A stretch of 64,000 nt of DNA from positions 8,308,001 to 8,372,000 of the forward strand of contig CM059625.1 in NCBI GenBank assembly GCA_030435675.1. Direction: 5' to 3'. The notes below the pieces were generated by a model. It did no database searches and was not told where the DNA came from. It saw only the letters and a list, made by a program, of their open reading frames with translations. Positions 23,201-38,200 of this stretch are shown piece after piece. Numbering within the stretch: position 1 is the first letter of the stretch; each line of letters opens with the position of its first letter. The position numbers were made by a program, and so were the translations under genes. This DNA is from Steinernema hermaphroditum. Its lineage: Eukaryota > Nematoda > Chromadorea > Rhabditida > Steinernematidae.

Positions 23201-26200
23201 AGCTGACGCTTCGGACGAAGGGTATCGAGGTTGGGGACTCGACGCTTCGGAAGTAGGAGAAGGGCATCGAGGTTGGGGGCTCGACGCATCGGAGGTAGGG
23301 CATCGAGACATATAGACAGATTCCCTGTCTGAATAGCTGACGCTTCGGACGAAGCGTATCGAGGTTGGGGACTCGACGCTTCGAAGGTAGGGCATCGAGA
23401 CATATAGACAGATTCCCTGTCTGAAGAGCTGACGCTTCGGACGAAGCGGTGTCGAGGTTGGGGACTCGACGCTTCGAAGGTAGGGCATCGAGACATATAG
23501 ACAGATTCCCTGTCTGAATAGCTGACGCTTCGGACGAATCGTGTCGAGGTTGGGGACTCGACGCATCGGAGGTAGGGCATCGAGACATATAGACAGATTC
23601 CCTGTCTGAATAGCTGACGCTTCGGACGAAGCGTATCGAGGTTGGGGACTCGACGTATCGGAGGTAGGGCATCGAGACATATAGACAGATTCCCTGTCTG
23701 AAGAGCTGACGCTTCGGACGAAGCGGTGTCGAGGTTGGGGACTCGACGCTTCGAAGGTAGGGCATCGAGGTTGGGGGCTCGACGCATCGGAGGTAGGGCA
23801 TCGAGACATATAGACAGATTCCCTGTCTGAATAGCTGACGCTTCGGACGAAGGGTATCGAGGTTGGGGACTCGACGCTTCGAAGGTAGGGCATCGAGGTT
23901 GGGGGCTCGACGCATCGGAGGTAGGGCATCGAGACATATAGACAGATTCCCTGTCTGAATAGCTGACGCTTCGGACGAAGCGTGTCGAGGTTGGCGACTC
24001 GAGGCATCGGAGGTAGGGCATCGAGACATATAGACAGATTCCCTGTCTGAAGAGCTGACGCTTCGGACGAAGGGTGTCGAGGTTGGGGGACTCGACACTT
24101 CGAGAATATAGACATCGGACTCGACGCATCGGAGGTAGGGCATCGAGACATATAGACAGATTCCCTGTCTGAATAGCTGACGCTTCGGACGAAGCGTATC
24201 GAGGTTGGGGACTCGACGCATCGGAGGTAGGGCATCGAGACATATAGACAGATTCCCTGTCTGAAGAGCTGACGCTTCGGACGAATCGTGTCGAGGTTGG
24301 GGACTCGACGCTTCTAAAGTAGGGCATCGAGGTTGGGGGCTCGACGCATCGGAGGTAGGGCATCGAGACATATAGACAGATTCCCTGTCTGAATAGCTGA
24401 CGCTTCGGACGAAGCGTATCGAGGTTGGGGACTCGACGCATCGGAGGTAGGGCATCGAGACATATAGACAGATTCCCTGTCTGAAGAGCTGACGCTTCGG
24501 ACGAAGCGTATCGAGGTTGGGGACTCGACGCTTCGAAGGTAGGGCATCGAGGTTGGGGGCTCGACGCATCGGAGGAAGGGCATCGAGACATATAGACAGA
24601 TTCCCTGTCTGAATAGCTGACGCTTCGGACGAAGCGTGTCGAGGTTGGGGACTCGACGCTTCGAAGGTAGGGCATCGAGACACGAGTAGGGCATCGAGAC
24701 ATATAGACAGATTCCCTGTCTGAAGAGCTGACGCTTCGGACGAAGCGTATCGAGGTTGGGGACTCGACGCATCGGAGGTAGGGCATCGAGACATATAGAC
24801 AGATTCCCTGTCTGAAGAGCTGACGCTTCGGACGAAGCGTGTCGAGGTTGGGGACTCGACGCTTCGAAGGTAGGGCATCGAGGTTGGGGGCTCGACGCAT
24901 CGGAGGTAGGGCATCGAGACATATAGACAGATTCCCTGTCTGAATAGCTGACGCTTCGGACGAATCGTGTCGAGGTTGGGGACTCGACGCTTCGAAGGTA
25001 GGGCATCGAGGTTGGGGGCTCGACGCATCGGAGGTAGGGCATCGAGACATATAGACAGATTCCCTGTCTGAATAGCTGACGCTTCGGACGAAGCGTATCG
25101 AGGTTGGGGACTCGACGCTTCGAAGGTGGGCATCGAGGGTGGGGGCTCGACGCATCGGAGGTAGGGCATCGAGACATATAGACAGATTCCCTGTCTGAAG
25201 AGCTGACGCTTCGGACGAAGCGTATCGAGGTTGGGGACTCGACGCTTCGAAGGTAGGGCATCGAGACATATAGACAGATTCCCTGTCTGAAGAGCTGACG
25301 CTTCGGAGGAAGGGCATCGAGACATATAGACAGATTCCGTGTCTGAAGAGCTGACGCTTCGGACGAAGGGTATCGAGGTTGGGGACTCGACGCTTCGAAG
25401 GTAGGGCATCGAGGTTGGGGGCTCGACGCATCGGAGGTAGGGCATCGAGACATATAGACAGATTCCCTGTCTGAAGAGCTGACGCTTCGGACGAAGCGTA
25501 TCGAGGTTGGGGACTCGACGCATCGGAGGTAGGGCATCGAGACATATAGACAGATTCCCTGTCTGAAGAGCTGACGCTTCGGACGAAGCGTATCGAGGTT
25601 GGGGACTCGACGCTTCGAAGGTAGGGCATCGAGGTTGGGGGCTCGACGCATCGGAGGTAGGGCATCGAGACATATAGACAGATTCCCTGTCTGAATAGCT
25701 GACGCTTCGGACGAAGCGTGTCGAGGTTGGGGACTCGACGCATCGGAGGTAGGGCATCGAGACATATAGACAGATTCCCTGTCTGAAGAGCTGACGCTTC
25801 GGACGAAGCGTATCGAGGTTGGGGACTCGACGCTTCGAGAGGTAGGGCATCGAGACATATAGACAGATTCCCTGTCTGAAGAGCTGACGCTTCGGACGAA
25901 GGGTATCGAGGTTGGGGACTCGACGCATCGGAGGTAGGGCATCGAGACATATAGACAGATTCCCTGTCTGAAGAGCTGACGCTTCGGACGAAGCGTATCG
26001 AGGTTGGGGACTCGACGCATCGGAGGTAGGGCATCGAGACATATAGACAGATTCCCTGTCTGAATAGCTGACGCTTCGGACGAAGCGTGTCGAGTTGGGA
26101 TCGAGCTTCAATATGAGGTTGGGGACTCGACGCATCGGAGGTAGGGCATCGAGACATATAGACAGATTCCCTGTCTGAATAGCTGACGCTTCGGACGAAG

Positions 26201-29200
26201 CGTATCGAGGTTGGGGACTCGACGTATCGGAGGTAGGGCATCGAGACATATAGACAGATTCCCTGTCTGAAGAGCTGACGCTTCGGACGAAGCGTGTCGA
26301 GGTTGGGGACTCGACGCTTCGAAGGTAGGGCATCGAGGTTGGGGGCTCGACGCATCGGAGGTAGGGCATCGAGACATATAGACAGATTCCCTGTCTGAAT
26401 AGCTGACGCTTCGGACGAAGCGTATCGAGGTTGGGGACTCGACGCATCGGAGGTAGGGCATCGAGACATATAGACAGATTCCCTGTCTGAATAGCTGACG
26501 CTTCGGACGAATCGTGTCGAGGTTGGGGACTCGACGCATCGGAGGTAGGGCATCGAGACATATAGACAGATTCCCTGTCTGAATAGCTGACGCTTCGGAC
26601 GAAGCGGGTGGAGGTTGGGGACTCGACGCTTCGAAGGTAGGGCATCGAGGTTGGGGACTCGACGCATCGGAGGTAGGGCATCGAGACATATAGACAGATT
26701 CCCTGTCTGAATAGCTGACGCTTCGGACGAAGCGTGTCGAGGTTGGCGACTCGACGCATCGGAGGTAGGGCATCGAGACATATAGACAGATTCCCTGTCT
26801 GAATAGCTGACGCTTCGGACGAAGCGTGTCGAGGTTGGGGACTCGACGCTTCGAAGGTAGGGCATCGAGGTTGGGGGCTCGACGCATCGGAGGTAGGGCA
26901 TCGAGACATATAGACAGATTCCCTGTCTGAAGAGCTGACGCTTCGGACGAAGCGTGTCGAGGTTGGGGACTCGACGCATCGGAGGTAGGGCATCGAGACA
27001 TATAGACAGATTCCCTGTCTGAAGAGCTGACGCTTCGGACGAAGCGTGTCGAGGTTGGGGACTCGACGCTTCGAAGGTAGGGCATCGAGATTGAGGGAGG
27101 AGAGGGTAGATATAGACAGATTCCGTGTCTGAAGAGCTGACGCTTCGGACGAAGGGTATCGAGTTTGGGGACTCGACGCATCGGAGGTAGGGCATCGAGA
27201 CATATAGACAGATTCCCTGTCTGAATAGCTGACGCTTCGGACGAACCGTGTCGAGGTTGGGGACTCGACGCTTCGAAGGTAGGGCATCGAGGTTGGGGGC
27301 TCGACGCATCGGAGGTAGGGCATCGAGACATATAGACAGATTCCCTGTCTGAATAGCTGACGCTTCGGACGAAGCGTGTCGAGGTTGGGGACTCGACGCA
27401 TCGGAGGTAGGGCATCGAGACATATAGACAGATTCCCTGTCTGAATAGCTGACGCTTCGGACGAATCGTGTCGAGGTTGGGGGCTCGACGCATCGGAGGT
27501 AGGGCATCGAGACATATAGACAGATTCCCTGTCTGAATAGCTGACGCTTCGGACGAAGCGTGTCGAGGTTGGGGACTCGACGCATCGGAGGTAGGGCATC
27601 GAGACATATAGACAGATTCCCTGTCTGAATAGCTGACGAGACTTCGGACGAAGCGTGTCGAGGTTGGGGACTCGACGCATCGGAGGTAGGGCATCGAGAC
27701 ATATAGACAGATTCCCTGTCTGAATAGCTGACGCTTCGGACGAAGCGTGTCGAGGTTGGGGACTCGACGCTTCGAAGGTAGGGCATCGAGTATAAATATT
27801 TCCTTTTAATAGTGCCTTCGACAATTTCGGTTGGGGGCTCGACGCATCGGAGGTAGGGCATCGAGACATATAGACAGATTCCCTGTCTGAATAGCTGACG
27901 CTTCGGACGAAGCGTGTCGAGGTTGGCGACTCGAGGCATCGGAGGTAGGGCATCGAGACATATAGACAGATTCCCTGTCTGAATAGCTGACGCTTCGGAC
28001 GAAGCGTGTGGAGGTTGGGGACTCGACGCATCGGAGGTAGGGCATCGAGACATATAGACAGATTCCCTGTCTGAAGAGCTGACGCTTCGGACGAAGGGTA
28101 TCGTGTCGAGGTTGGGGACTCGACGCATCGGAGGTAGGGCATCGAGACATATAGACAGATTCCCTGTCTGAATAGCTGACGCTTCGGACGAAGGGCATCG
28201 AGGTTGGGGACTCGACGCTTCGAAGGTAGGGCATCGAGGTTGGGGACTCGACGCATCGGAGGTAGGGCATCGAGACATATAGACAGATTCCCTGTCTGAA
28301 TAGCTGACGCTTCGGACGAACCGTGTCGAGGTTCGGGACTCGACGCTTCGAATGTAGGGCATCGAGGTTGGGGGCTCGACGCATCGGAGGTAGGGCATCG
28401 AGACATATAGACAGATTCCCTGTCTGAAGAGCTGACGCTTCGGACGAAGCGTATCGAGGTTGGGGACTCGACGCTTCGAAGGTAGGGCATCGAGGTTGGG
28501 GGCTCGACGCATCGGAGGTAGGGCAACGAGACATATAGACAGATTCCCTGTCTGAATAGCTGACGCTTCGGACGAAGCGTGTCGAGGTTGGCGACTCGAC
28601 GCATCGGAGGTAGGGCATCGAGACATATAGACAGATTCCCTGTCTGAATAGCTGACGCTTCGGACGAAGCGTATCGTGGAGGTTGGTGACTCGACGCATC
28701 GGAGGTAGGGCATCGAGACATATAGACAGATTCCCTGTCTGAATAGCTGAACGCTTCGGACAGACGAACGTATCGAGGTTGGGGACTCGACGCTTCGAAG
28801 GTAGGGCATCGAGGTTGGGGACTCGACGCATCGGAGGTAGGGCATCGAGACATATAGACAGATTCCCTGTCTGAATAGCTGACGCTTCGGACGAAGCGTG
28901 TCGAGGTTGGCGACTCGAGGCATCGGAGGTAGGGCATCGAGACATATAGACAGATTCCCTGTCTGAATAGCTGACGCTTCGGACGAAGCGTATCGAGGTT
29001 GGGGACTCGACGCTTCGAAGGTAGGGCATCGAGGTTGGGGGCTCGACGCATCGGAGGTAGGGCATCGAGACATATAGACAGATTCCCTGTCTGAATAGCT
29101 GACGCTTCGGACGAAGCGTGTCGAGGTTGGCGACTCGAGGCATCGGAGGTAGGGCATCGAGACATATAGACAGATTCCCTGTCTGAATAGCTGACGCTTC

Positions 29201-32200
29201 GGACGAAGCGTGTCGAGGTTGGGGACTCGACGCTTCGAAGGTAGGGCATCGAGGTTGGGGGCTCGACGCATCGGAGGTAGGGCATCGAGACATATAGACA
29301 GATTCCCTGTCTGAATAGCTGACGCTTCGGACGAAGCGTGTGGAGGTTGGCGACTCGAGGCATCGGAGGTAGGGCATCGAGACATATAGACAGATTCCCT
29401 GTCTGAATAGCTGACGCTTCGGACGAAGCGTATCGAGGTTGGGGACTCGACGCTTCGAAGGTAGGGCATCGAGGTTGGGGGCTCGACGCATCGGAGGTAG
29501 GGCATCGAGACATATAGACAGATTCCCTGTCTGAATAGCTGACGCTTCGGACGAAGCGTGTCGAGGTTGGGGACTCGACGCTCGAAGGAGGCATCGAGGT
29601 TGGGGGCTCGCGCATCGGAGGTAGGGCATCGAGACATATAGACAGATTCCCTGTCTGAATAGCTGACGCTTCGGACGAATCGTGTCGAGGTTGGGGACTC
29701 GACGCATCGGAGGTAGGGCATCGAGACATATAGACAGATTCCCTGTCTGAATAGCTGACGCTTCGGACGAAGCGTGTGGAGGTTGGGGACTCGAGGCATC
29801 GGAGGTAGGGCATCGAGACATATAGACAGATTCCCTGTCTGAAGAGCTGACGCTTCGGACGAACCGTGTCGAGGTTGGGGACTCGACGCTTCGAAGGTAG
29901 GGCATCGAGGTTGGGGGCTCGACGCATCGGAGGTAGGGCATCGAGACATATAGACAGATTCCCTGTCTGAATAGCTGACGCTTCGGACGAAGCGTATCGA
30001 GGTTGGGGACTCGACGCTTCGAAGGTAGGGCATCGAGGTTGGGGACCGAGCATCGGAGGTAGGGCATCGAGACATATAGACAGATTCCCTGTCTGAATAG
30101 CTGACGCTTCGGACGAAGCGTATCGAGGTTGGGGACTCGAGGCATCGGAGGTAGGGCATCGAGACATATAGACAGATTCCCTGTCTGAATAGAGACTGAC
30201 GCTTCGGACGAAGGGTATCGAGGTTGGGGACTCGACGCATCGGAGGTAGGGCATCGAGACATATAGACAGATTCCCTGTCTGAATAGCTGACGCTTCGGA
30301 CGAAGCGTGTCGAGGTTGGGCGACTCGACGCATCGGAGGTAGGGCATCGAGACATATAGACAGATTCCCTGTCTGAATAGCTGACGCTTCGGACGAATCG
30401 TGTCGAGGTTGGGGACTCGACGCATCGGAGGTAGGGCATCGAGACATATAGACAGATTCCCTGTCTGAATAGCTGACGCTTCGGACGAAGCGTGTGGAGG
30501 TTGGCGACTCGACGCATCGGAGGTAGGGCATCGAGACATATAGACAGATTCCCTGTCTGAATAGCTGACGCTTCGGACGAAGCGTGTCGAGGTTGGGGAC
30601 TCGACGCTTCGAAGGTAGGGCATCGAGGTTGGGGGCTCGACGCATCGGAGGTAGGGCATCGAGACATATAGACAGATTCCCTGTCTGAATAGCTGACGCT
30701 TCGGACGAAGCGTGTGGAGGTTGGCGACCGTTCGAAGGTTGGGGGCTCGACGCATCGGAGGTAGGGCATCGAGACATATAGACAGATTCCCTGTCTGAAG
30801 AGCTGACGCTTCGGACGAAGGGTATCGAGGTTGGGGACTCGACGCTTCGAAGGTAGGGCATCGAGGTTGGCGACTCGAGGCATCGGAGGTAGGGCATCGA
30901 GACATATAGACAGATTCCCTGTCTGAATAGCTGACGCTTCGGACGAAGCGTGTCGAGGTTGGCGACTCGAGGCATCGGAGGTAGGGCATCGAGACATATA
31001 GACAGATTCCCTGTCTGAATAGCTGACGCTTCGGACGAACCGTGTGGAGGTTGGCGACTCGACGCTTCGAAGGTAGGGCATCGAGGTTGGGGACTCGACG
31101 CATCGGAGGTAGGGCATCGAGACATATAGACAGATTCCCTGTCTGAAGAGCTGACGCTTCGGACGAATCGGGTCGAGGTTGGGGACTCGACGCTTCGAAG
31201 GTAGGGCATCGAGGTTGGGGGCTCGACGCATCGGACGTAGGGCATCGAGACATATAGACAGATTCCCTGTCTGAATAGCTGACGCTTCGGACGAACGTGT
31301 CGGGTATCGAGGTTGGGGACTCGACGCTTCGAAGGTAGGGCATCGAGGTTGGGGACTCGACGCATCGGAGGTAGGGCATCGAGACATATAGACAGATTCC
31401 CTGTCTGAATAGCTGACGCTTCGGACGAAGCGTGTCGAGGTTGGCGACTCGAGGCATCGGAGGTAGGGCATCGAGACATATAGACAGATTCCCTGTCTGA
31501 AGAGCTGACGCTTCGGACGAAGGGTATCGAGGTTGGGGACTCGACGCTTCGAAGGTAGGGCATCGAGGTTGGGGGCTCGACGCATCGGAGGTAGGGCATC
31601 GAGACATATAGACAGATTCCCTGTCTGAATAGCTGACGCTTCGGACGAAGCGTGTGGAGGTTGGCGACTCGACGCATCGGAGGTAGGGCATCGAGACATA
31701 TAGACAGATTCCCTGTCTGAATAGCTGACGCTTCGGACGAACGGTGGGATCGAGGTTGGGGACTCGACGCTTCGAAGGTAGGGCATCGAGGTTGGGGACT
31801 CGACGCATCGGAGGTAGGGCATCGAGACATATAGACAGATTCCCTGTCTGAATAGCTGACGCTTCGGACGAAGCGTGTCGAGGTTGGGGACTCGACGCAT
31901 CGGAGGTAGGGCATCGAGACATATAGACAGATTCCCTGTCTGAATAGCTGACGCTTCGGACGAAGCGTGTCGAGGTTGGGGACTCGACGCTTCGAAGGTA
32001 GGGCATCGAGGTTGGGGGCTCGACGCATCGGAGGTAGGGCATCGAGACATATAGACAGATTCCCTGTCTGAAGAGCTGACGCTTCGGACGAAGGGTATCG
32101 AGGTTGGGGACTCGACGCTTCGAAGGTAGGGCATCGAGGTTGGGGACTCGACGCATCGGAGGTAGGGCATCGAGACATATAGACAGATTCCCTGTCTGAA

Positions 32201-35200
32201 TAGCTGACGCTTCGGACGAAGCGTATCGAGGTTGGGGACTCGACGCATCGGAGGTAGGGCATCGAGACATATAGACAGATTCCCTGTCTGAATAGCTGAC
32301 GCTTCGGACGAAGCGTGTCGAGGTTGGCGACTCGACGCATCGGAGGTAGGGCATCGAGACATATAGACAGATTCCCTGTCTGAATAGCTGACGCTTCGGA
32401 CGAAGCGTGTCGAGGTTGGGGGCTCGACGCATCGGAGGTAGGGCATCGAGACATATAGACAGATTCCCTGTCTGAATAGCTGACGCTTCGGACGAAGCGT
32501 GTCGAGGTTGGGGACTCGACGCTTCGAAGGTAGGGCATCGAGGTTGGGGGCTCGACGCATCGGAGGTAGGGCATCGAGACATATAGACAGATTCCCTGTC
32601 TGAAGAGCTGACGCTTCGGACGAAGGGTATCGAGGTTGGGGACTCGACGCTTCGAAGGTAGGGCATCGAGGTTGGCGACTCGACGCATCGGAGGTAGGGC
32701 ATCGAGACATATAGACAGATTCCCTGTCTGAATAGCTGACGCTTCGGACGAAGCGTGTGGAGGTTGGGTTGGGGACTCGACGCATCGGAGGAAGGGCATC
32801 GAGACATATAGACAGATTCCCTGTCTGAATAGCTGACGCTTCGGACGAAGGGTGTCGAGGTTGGGGACTCGACGCTTCGAAGGTAGGGCATCGAGGTTGG
32901 GGACTCGACGCATCGGAGGTAGGGCATCGAGACATATAGACAGATTCCCTGTCTGAATAGCTGACGCTTCGGACGAAGCGTGTCGAGGTTGGCGACTCGA
33001 CGCATCGGAGGTAGGGCATCGAGACATATAGACAGATTTCCCTGTCTGAATAGCTGACGCTTCGGACGAAGGGTGTCGAGGTTGGGGACTCGACGCTTCG
33101 AAGGTAGGGCATCGAGGTTGGCGACTCGACGCATCGGAGGTAGGGCATCGAGACATATAGACAGATTCCCTGTCTGAATAGCTGACGCTTCGGACGAAGC
33201 GTGTCGAGGTTGGGGACTCGACGCATCGGAGGTAGGGCATCGAGACATATAGACAGATTCCCTGTCTGAATAGCTGACGCTTCGGACGAAGCGTGTCGAG
33301 GTTGGGGACTCGACGCATCGGAGGTAGGGCATCGAGACATATAGACAGATTCCCTGTCTGAATAGCTGACGCTTCGGACGAAGCGTATGTCGAGGTTGGG
33401 GACTCGACGCATCGGAGGTAGGGCATCGAGACATATAGACAGATTCCCTGTCTGAATAGCTGACGCTTCGGACGAAGGGTATCGAGGTTGGGGACTCGAC
33501 GCTTCGAAGGTAGGGCATCGAGGTTGGGGACTCGACGCATCGGAGGTAGGGCATCGAGACATATAGACAGATTCCCTGTCTGAATAGCTGACGCTTCGGA
33601 CGAAGCGTGTCGAGGTTGGGGACTCGAGGCATCGGAGGTAGGGCATCGAGACATATAGACAGATTCCCTGTCTGAAGAGCTGACGCTTCGGACGAAGCGT
33701 GTCGAGGTTGGGGCGACTCGACGCATCGGAGGTAGGGCATCGAGACATATAGACAGATTCCCTGTCTGAAGAGCTGACGCTTCGGACGAAGGGTGATCGA
33801 GGTTGGGGACTCGACGCTTCGAGGTAGGGCATCGAGGTTGGGGACTCGACGTCGGAGGAGGGATCGAGAATATAGACAGATTCCCTGTCTGAATAGCTGA
33901 CGCTTCGGACGAAGCGTGTCGAGGTTGGCGACTCGACGCATCGAGGAGGTAGGGCATCGAGACATATAGACAGATTCCCTGTCTGAATAGCTGACGCTTC
34001 GGACGAAGCGTATCGAGGTTGGGGACTCGACGCATCGGAGGTAGGGCATCGAGACATATAGACAGATTCCCTGTCTGAAGAGCTGACGCTTCGGACGAAG
34101 GGTGTCGAGGTTGGGGACTCGACGCATCGGAGGTAGGGCATCGAGACATATAGACAGATTCCCTGTCTGAATAGCTGACGCTTCGGACGAAGGGTGATCG
34201 AGGTTGGGGACTCGACGCTTCGAAAGGTAGGGCATCGAGGTTGGGGACTCGACGCATCGGAGGTAGGGCATCGAGACATATAGACAGATTCCCTGTCTGA
34301 ATAGCTGACGCTTCGGACGAAGCGTGTCGAGGTTGGGGCGACTCGAGGGGCCGACGCATCGGAGGTAGGGCATCGAGACATATAGACAGATTCCCTGTCT
34401 GAAGAGCTGACGCTTCGGACGAAGGGTATCGAGGTTGGGGACTCGACGCTTCGAAGGTAGGGCATCGAGGTTGGGGACTCGACGCATCGGAGGTAGGGCA
34501 TCGAGACATATAGACAGATTCCCTGTCTGAATAGCTGACGCTTCGGACGAAGCGTGTCGAGGTTGGCGACTCGACCGAGAAAGGGCATCGAGGTTGGGGA
34601 CTCGACGCATCGGAGGTAGGGCATCGAGACATATAGACAGATTCCCTGTCTGAAGAGCTGACGCTTCGGACGAAGGGTATCGAGGTTGGGGACTCGACGC
34701 TTCGAAGGTAGGGCATCGAGGTTGGGGACTCGACGCATCGGAGGTAGGGCATCGAGACATATAGACAGATTCCCTGTCTGAAGAGCTGACGCTTCGGACG
34801 AAGCGTGGCATCGAGGTTGGGGACTCGACGCATCGGAGGTAGGGCATCGAGACATATAGACAGATTCCCTGTCTGAAGAGCTGACGCTTCGGACGAAGGG
34901 CATCGAGGTTGGCGACTCGAGGCATCGGAGGTAGGGCATCGAGACATATAGACAGATTCCCTGTCTGAATAGCTGACGCTTCGGACGAAGCGTGTCGAGG
35001 TTGGGCCGACTCGAGAGGCTCGACGCATCGGAGGTAGGGCATCGAGACATATAGACAGATTCCCTGTCTGAATAGCTGACGCTTCGGACGAAGCGTGTCG
35101 AGGTTGGGGACTCGACGCATCGGAGGTAGGGCATCGAGACATATAGACAGATTCCCTGTCTGAAGAGCTGACGCTTCGGACGAAGGGCTTCGAGGTTGGG

Positions 35201-38200
35201 GACTCGACGCTTCGAAGGTAGGGCATCGAGGTTGGGGACTCGACGCATCGGAGGTAGGGCATCGAGACATATAGACAGATTCCCTGTCTGAATAGCTGAC
35301 GCTTCGGACGAAGGTTTTCGAGGTTGGCGACTCGAGGCATCGGAGGTAGGGCATCGAGACATATAGACAGATTCCCTGTCTGAAGAGCTGACGCTTCGGA
35401 CGAAGGGTATCGAGGTTGGGGACTCGACGCTTCGACTCGACGCATCGGAGGTAGGGCATCGAGACATATAGACAGATTCCCTGTCTGAAGAGCTGACGCT
35501 TCGGACGAAGCGGTAGTCGAGGTTGGGGACTCGACGCATCGGAGGTAGGGCATCGAGACATATAGACAGATTCCCTGTCTGAAGAGCTGACGCTTCGGAC
35601 GAAGGGCATCGAGGTTGGGGACTCGACGCTTCGAAGGTAGGGCATCGAGGGCATCGAGACAAATAGACAGATTCCCTGTCTGAAGAGCTGACGCTTCGGA
35701 CGAAGGGCATCGAGGTTGGGGACTCGACGCATCGGAGGTAGGGCATCGAGACATATAGACAGATTCCCTGTCTGAAGAGCTGACGCTTCGGACGAAGGGT
35801 ATCGAGGTTGGGGGCTCGACGCTTCGAAAGTAGGGCATCGAGGTTGGGGGCTCGACGCATCGGAGGTAGGGCATCGAGACATATAGACAGATTCCCTGTC
35901 TGAATAGCTGACGCTTCGGACGAAGGGTGTCGAGGTTGGGGACTCGACGCATCGGAGGTAGGGCATCGAGACATATAGACAGATTCCCTGTCTGAAGAGC
36001 TGACGCTTCGGACGAAGCGTATCGAGGTTCGGGTAGGGCATCGAGACATATAGACAGATTCCCTGTCTGAAGAGCTGACGCTTCGGACGAAGCGTAGGGC
36101 ATCGAGGTTGGGGACTCGACGCATCGGAGGTAGGGCATCGAGACATATAGACAGATTCCCTGTCTGAATAGCTGACGCTTCGGACGAAGCGTGTCGAGGT
36201 TGGCGACTCGAGGCATCGGAGGTAGGGCATCGAGACATATAGACAGATTCCCTGTCTGAATAGCTGACGCTTCGGACGAAGGGTATCGAGGTTGGGGACT
36301 CGACGCATCGGAGGTAGGGCATCGAGACATATAGACAGATTCCCTGTCTGAAGAGCTGACGCTTCGGACGAAGGGTATCGAGGTTGGGGACTCGACGCTT
36401 CGAAAGTAGGATGCATCGAGGTTGGGGACTCGACGCATCGGAGGTAGGGCATCGAGACATATAGACAGATTCCCTGTCTGAATAGCTGACGCTTCGGACG
36501 AAGCGTGTCGAGGTTGGGGACTCGACGCATCGAAGGTAGGGCATCGAGACATATAGACAGATTCGACGCTCGGAGGAGGGCATCGAGACATATAGACAGA
36601 TTCCCTGTCTGAATAGCTGACGCTTCGGACGAAGGGTGTCGAGGTTGGGGACTCGACGCATCGGAGGTAGGGCATCGAGACATATAGACAGATTCCCTGT
36701 CTGAAGAGCTGACGCTTCGGACGAAGGGTATCGAGGTTGGGGACTCGACGCTTCGAAGGTAGGGCATCGAGGTTGGGGGCTCGACGCATCGGAGGTAGGG
36801 CATCGAGACATATAGACAGATTCCCTGTCTGAATAGCTGACGCTTCGGACGAAGCGTGTATCGAGGTTGGGGACTCGACGCTAAGGGCATCGGGGGGCGA
36901 GAGGTAGGGCATCGAGACATATAGACAGATTCCCTGTCTGAAGAGCAGACGCTTCGGAGGAAGGGTGTCGAGCTCGAGGTTGGGGACTCGACGCATCGGA
37001 GGTAGGGCATCGAGACATATAGACAGATTCCCTGTCTGAATAGCTGACGCTTCGGACGAATCGTGTCGAGGTTGGGGACTCGACGCTTCGAAGGTAGGGC
37101 ATCGAGACATATAGACAGATTCCCTGTCTGAATAGCTGACGCTTCGGACGAAGCGTGTCGAGGTTGGGGACTCGACGCATCGGAGGTAGGGCATCGAGAC
37201 ATATAGACAGATTCCCTGTCTGAAGAGCTGACGCTTCGGACGAAGGGTATCGAGGTTGGGGACTCGACGCTTCGAAGGTAGGGCATCGAGACATATAGAC
37301 AGATTCCCTGTCTGAAGAGCTGACGCTTCGGACGAAGGGTGTCGAGGTTGGGGACTCGACGCATCGGAGGTAGGGCATCGAGACATATAGACAGATTCCC
37401 TGTCTGAATAGCTGACGCTTCGGACGAAGGGTATCGAGGTTGGGGACTCGACGCTTCGAAGGTAGGGCATCGAGGTTGGGGGCTCGACGCATCGGAGGTA
37501 GGGCATCGAGACATATAGACAGATTCCCTGTCTGAATAGCTGACGCTTCGGACGAAGCGTGTCGAGGTTGGGGACTCGACGCATCGGAGGTAGGGCATCG
37601 AGACATATAGACAGATTCCCTGTCTGAATAGCTGACGCTTCGGACGAAGCGTATCGAGGTTGGGGACTCGACGCTTCGAAGGTAGGGCATCGAGGTTGGG
37701 GACTCGACGCATCGGAGGTAGGGCATCGAGACATATAGACAGATTCCCTGTCTGAATAGCTGACGCTTCGGACGAAGCGTGTCGAGGTTGGGGACTCGAC
37801 GCATCGGAGGTAGGGCATCGAGACATATAGACAGATTCCCTGTCTGAATAGCTGACGCTTCGGACGAAGCGTGTCGAGGTTGGGGACTCGACGCTTCGAA
37901 GGTAGGGCATCGAGGTTGGGGACTCGACGCTATCGGAGGTAGGGCATCGAGACATATAGACAGATTCCCTGTCTGAATAGCTGACGCTTCGGACGAAGCG
38001 TGTCGAGGTTGGGGACTCGACGCATCGGAGGTAGGGCATCGAGACATATAGACAGATTCCCTGTCTGAAGAGCTGACGCTTCGGACGAAGGGCAGGTGTC
38101 GAGGTTGGGGACTCGACGCATCGGAGGTAGGGCATCGAGACATATAGACAGATTCCCTGTCTGAATAGCTGACGCTTCGGACGAAGGGTATCGAGGTTGG

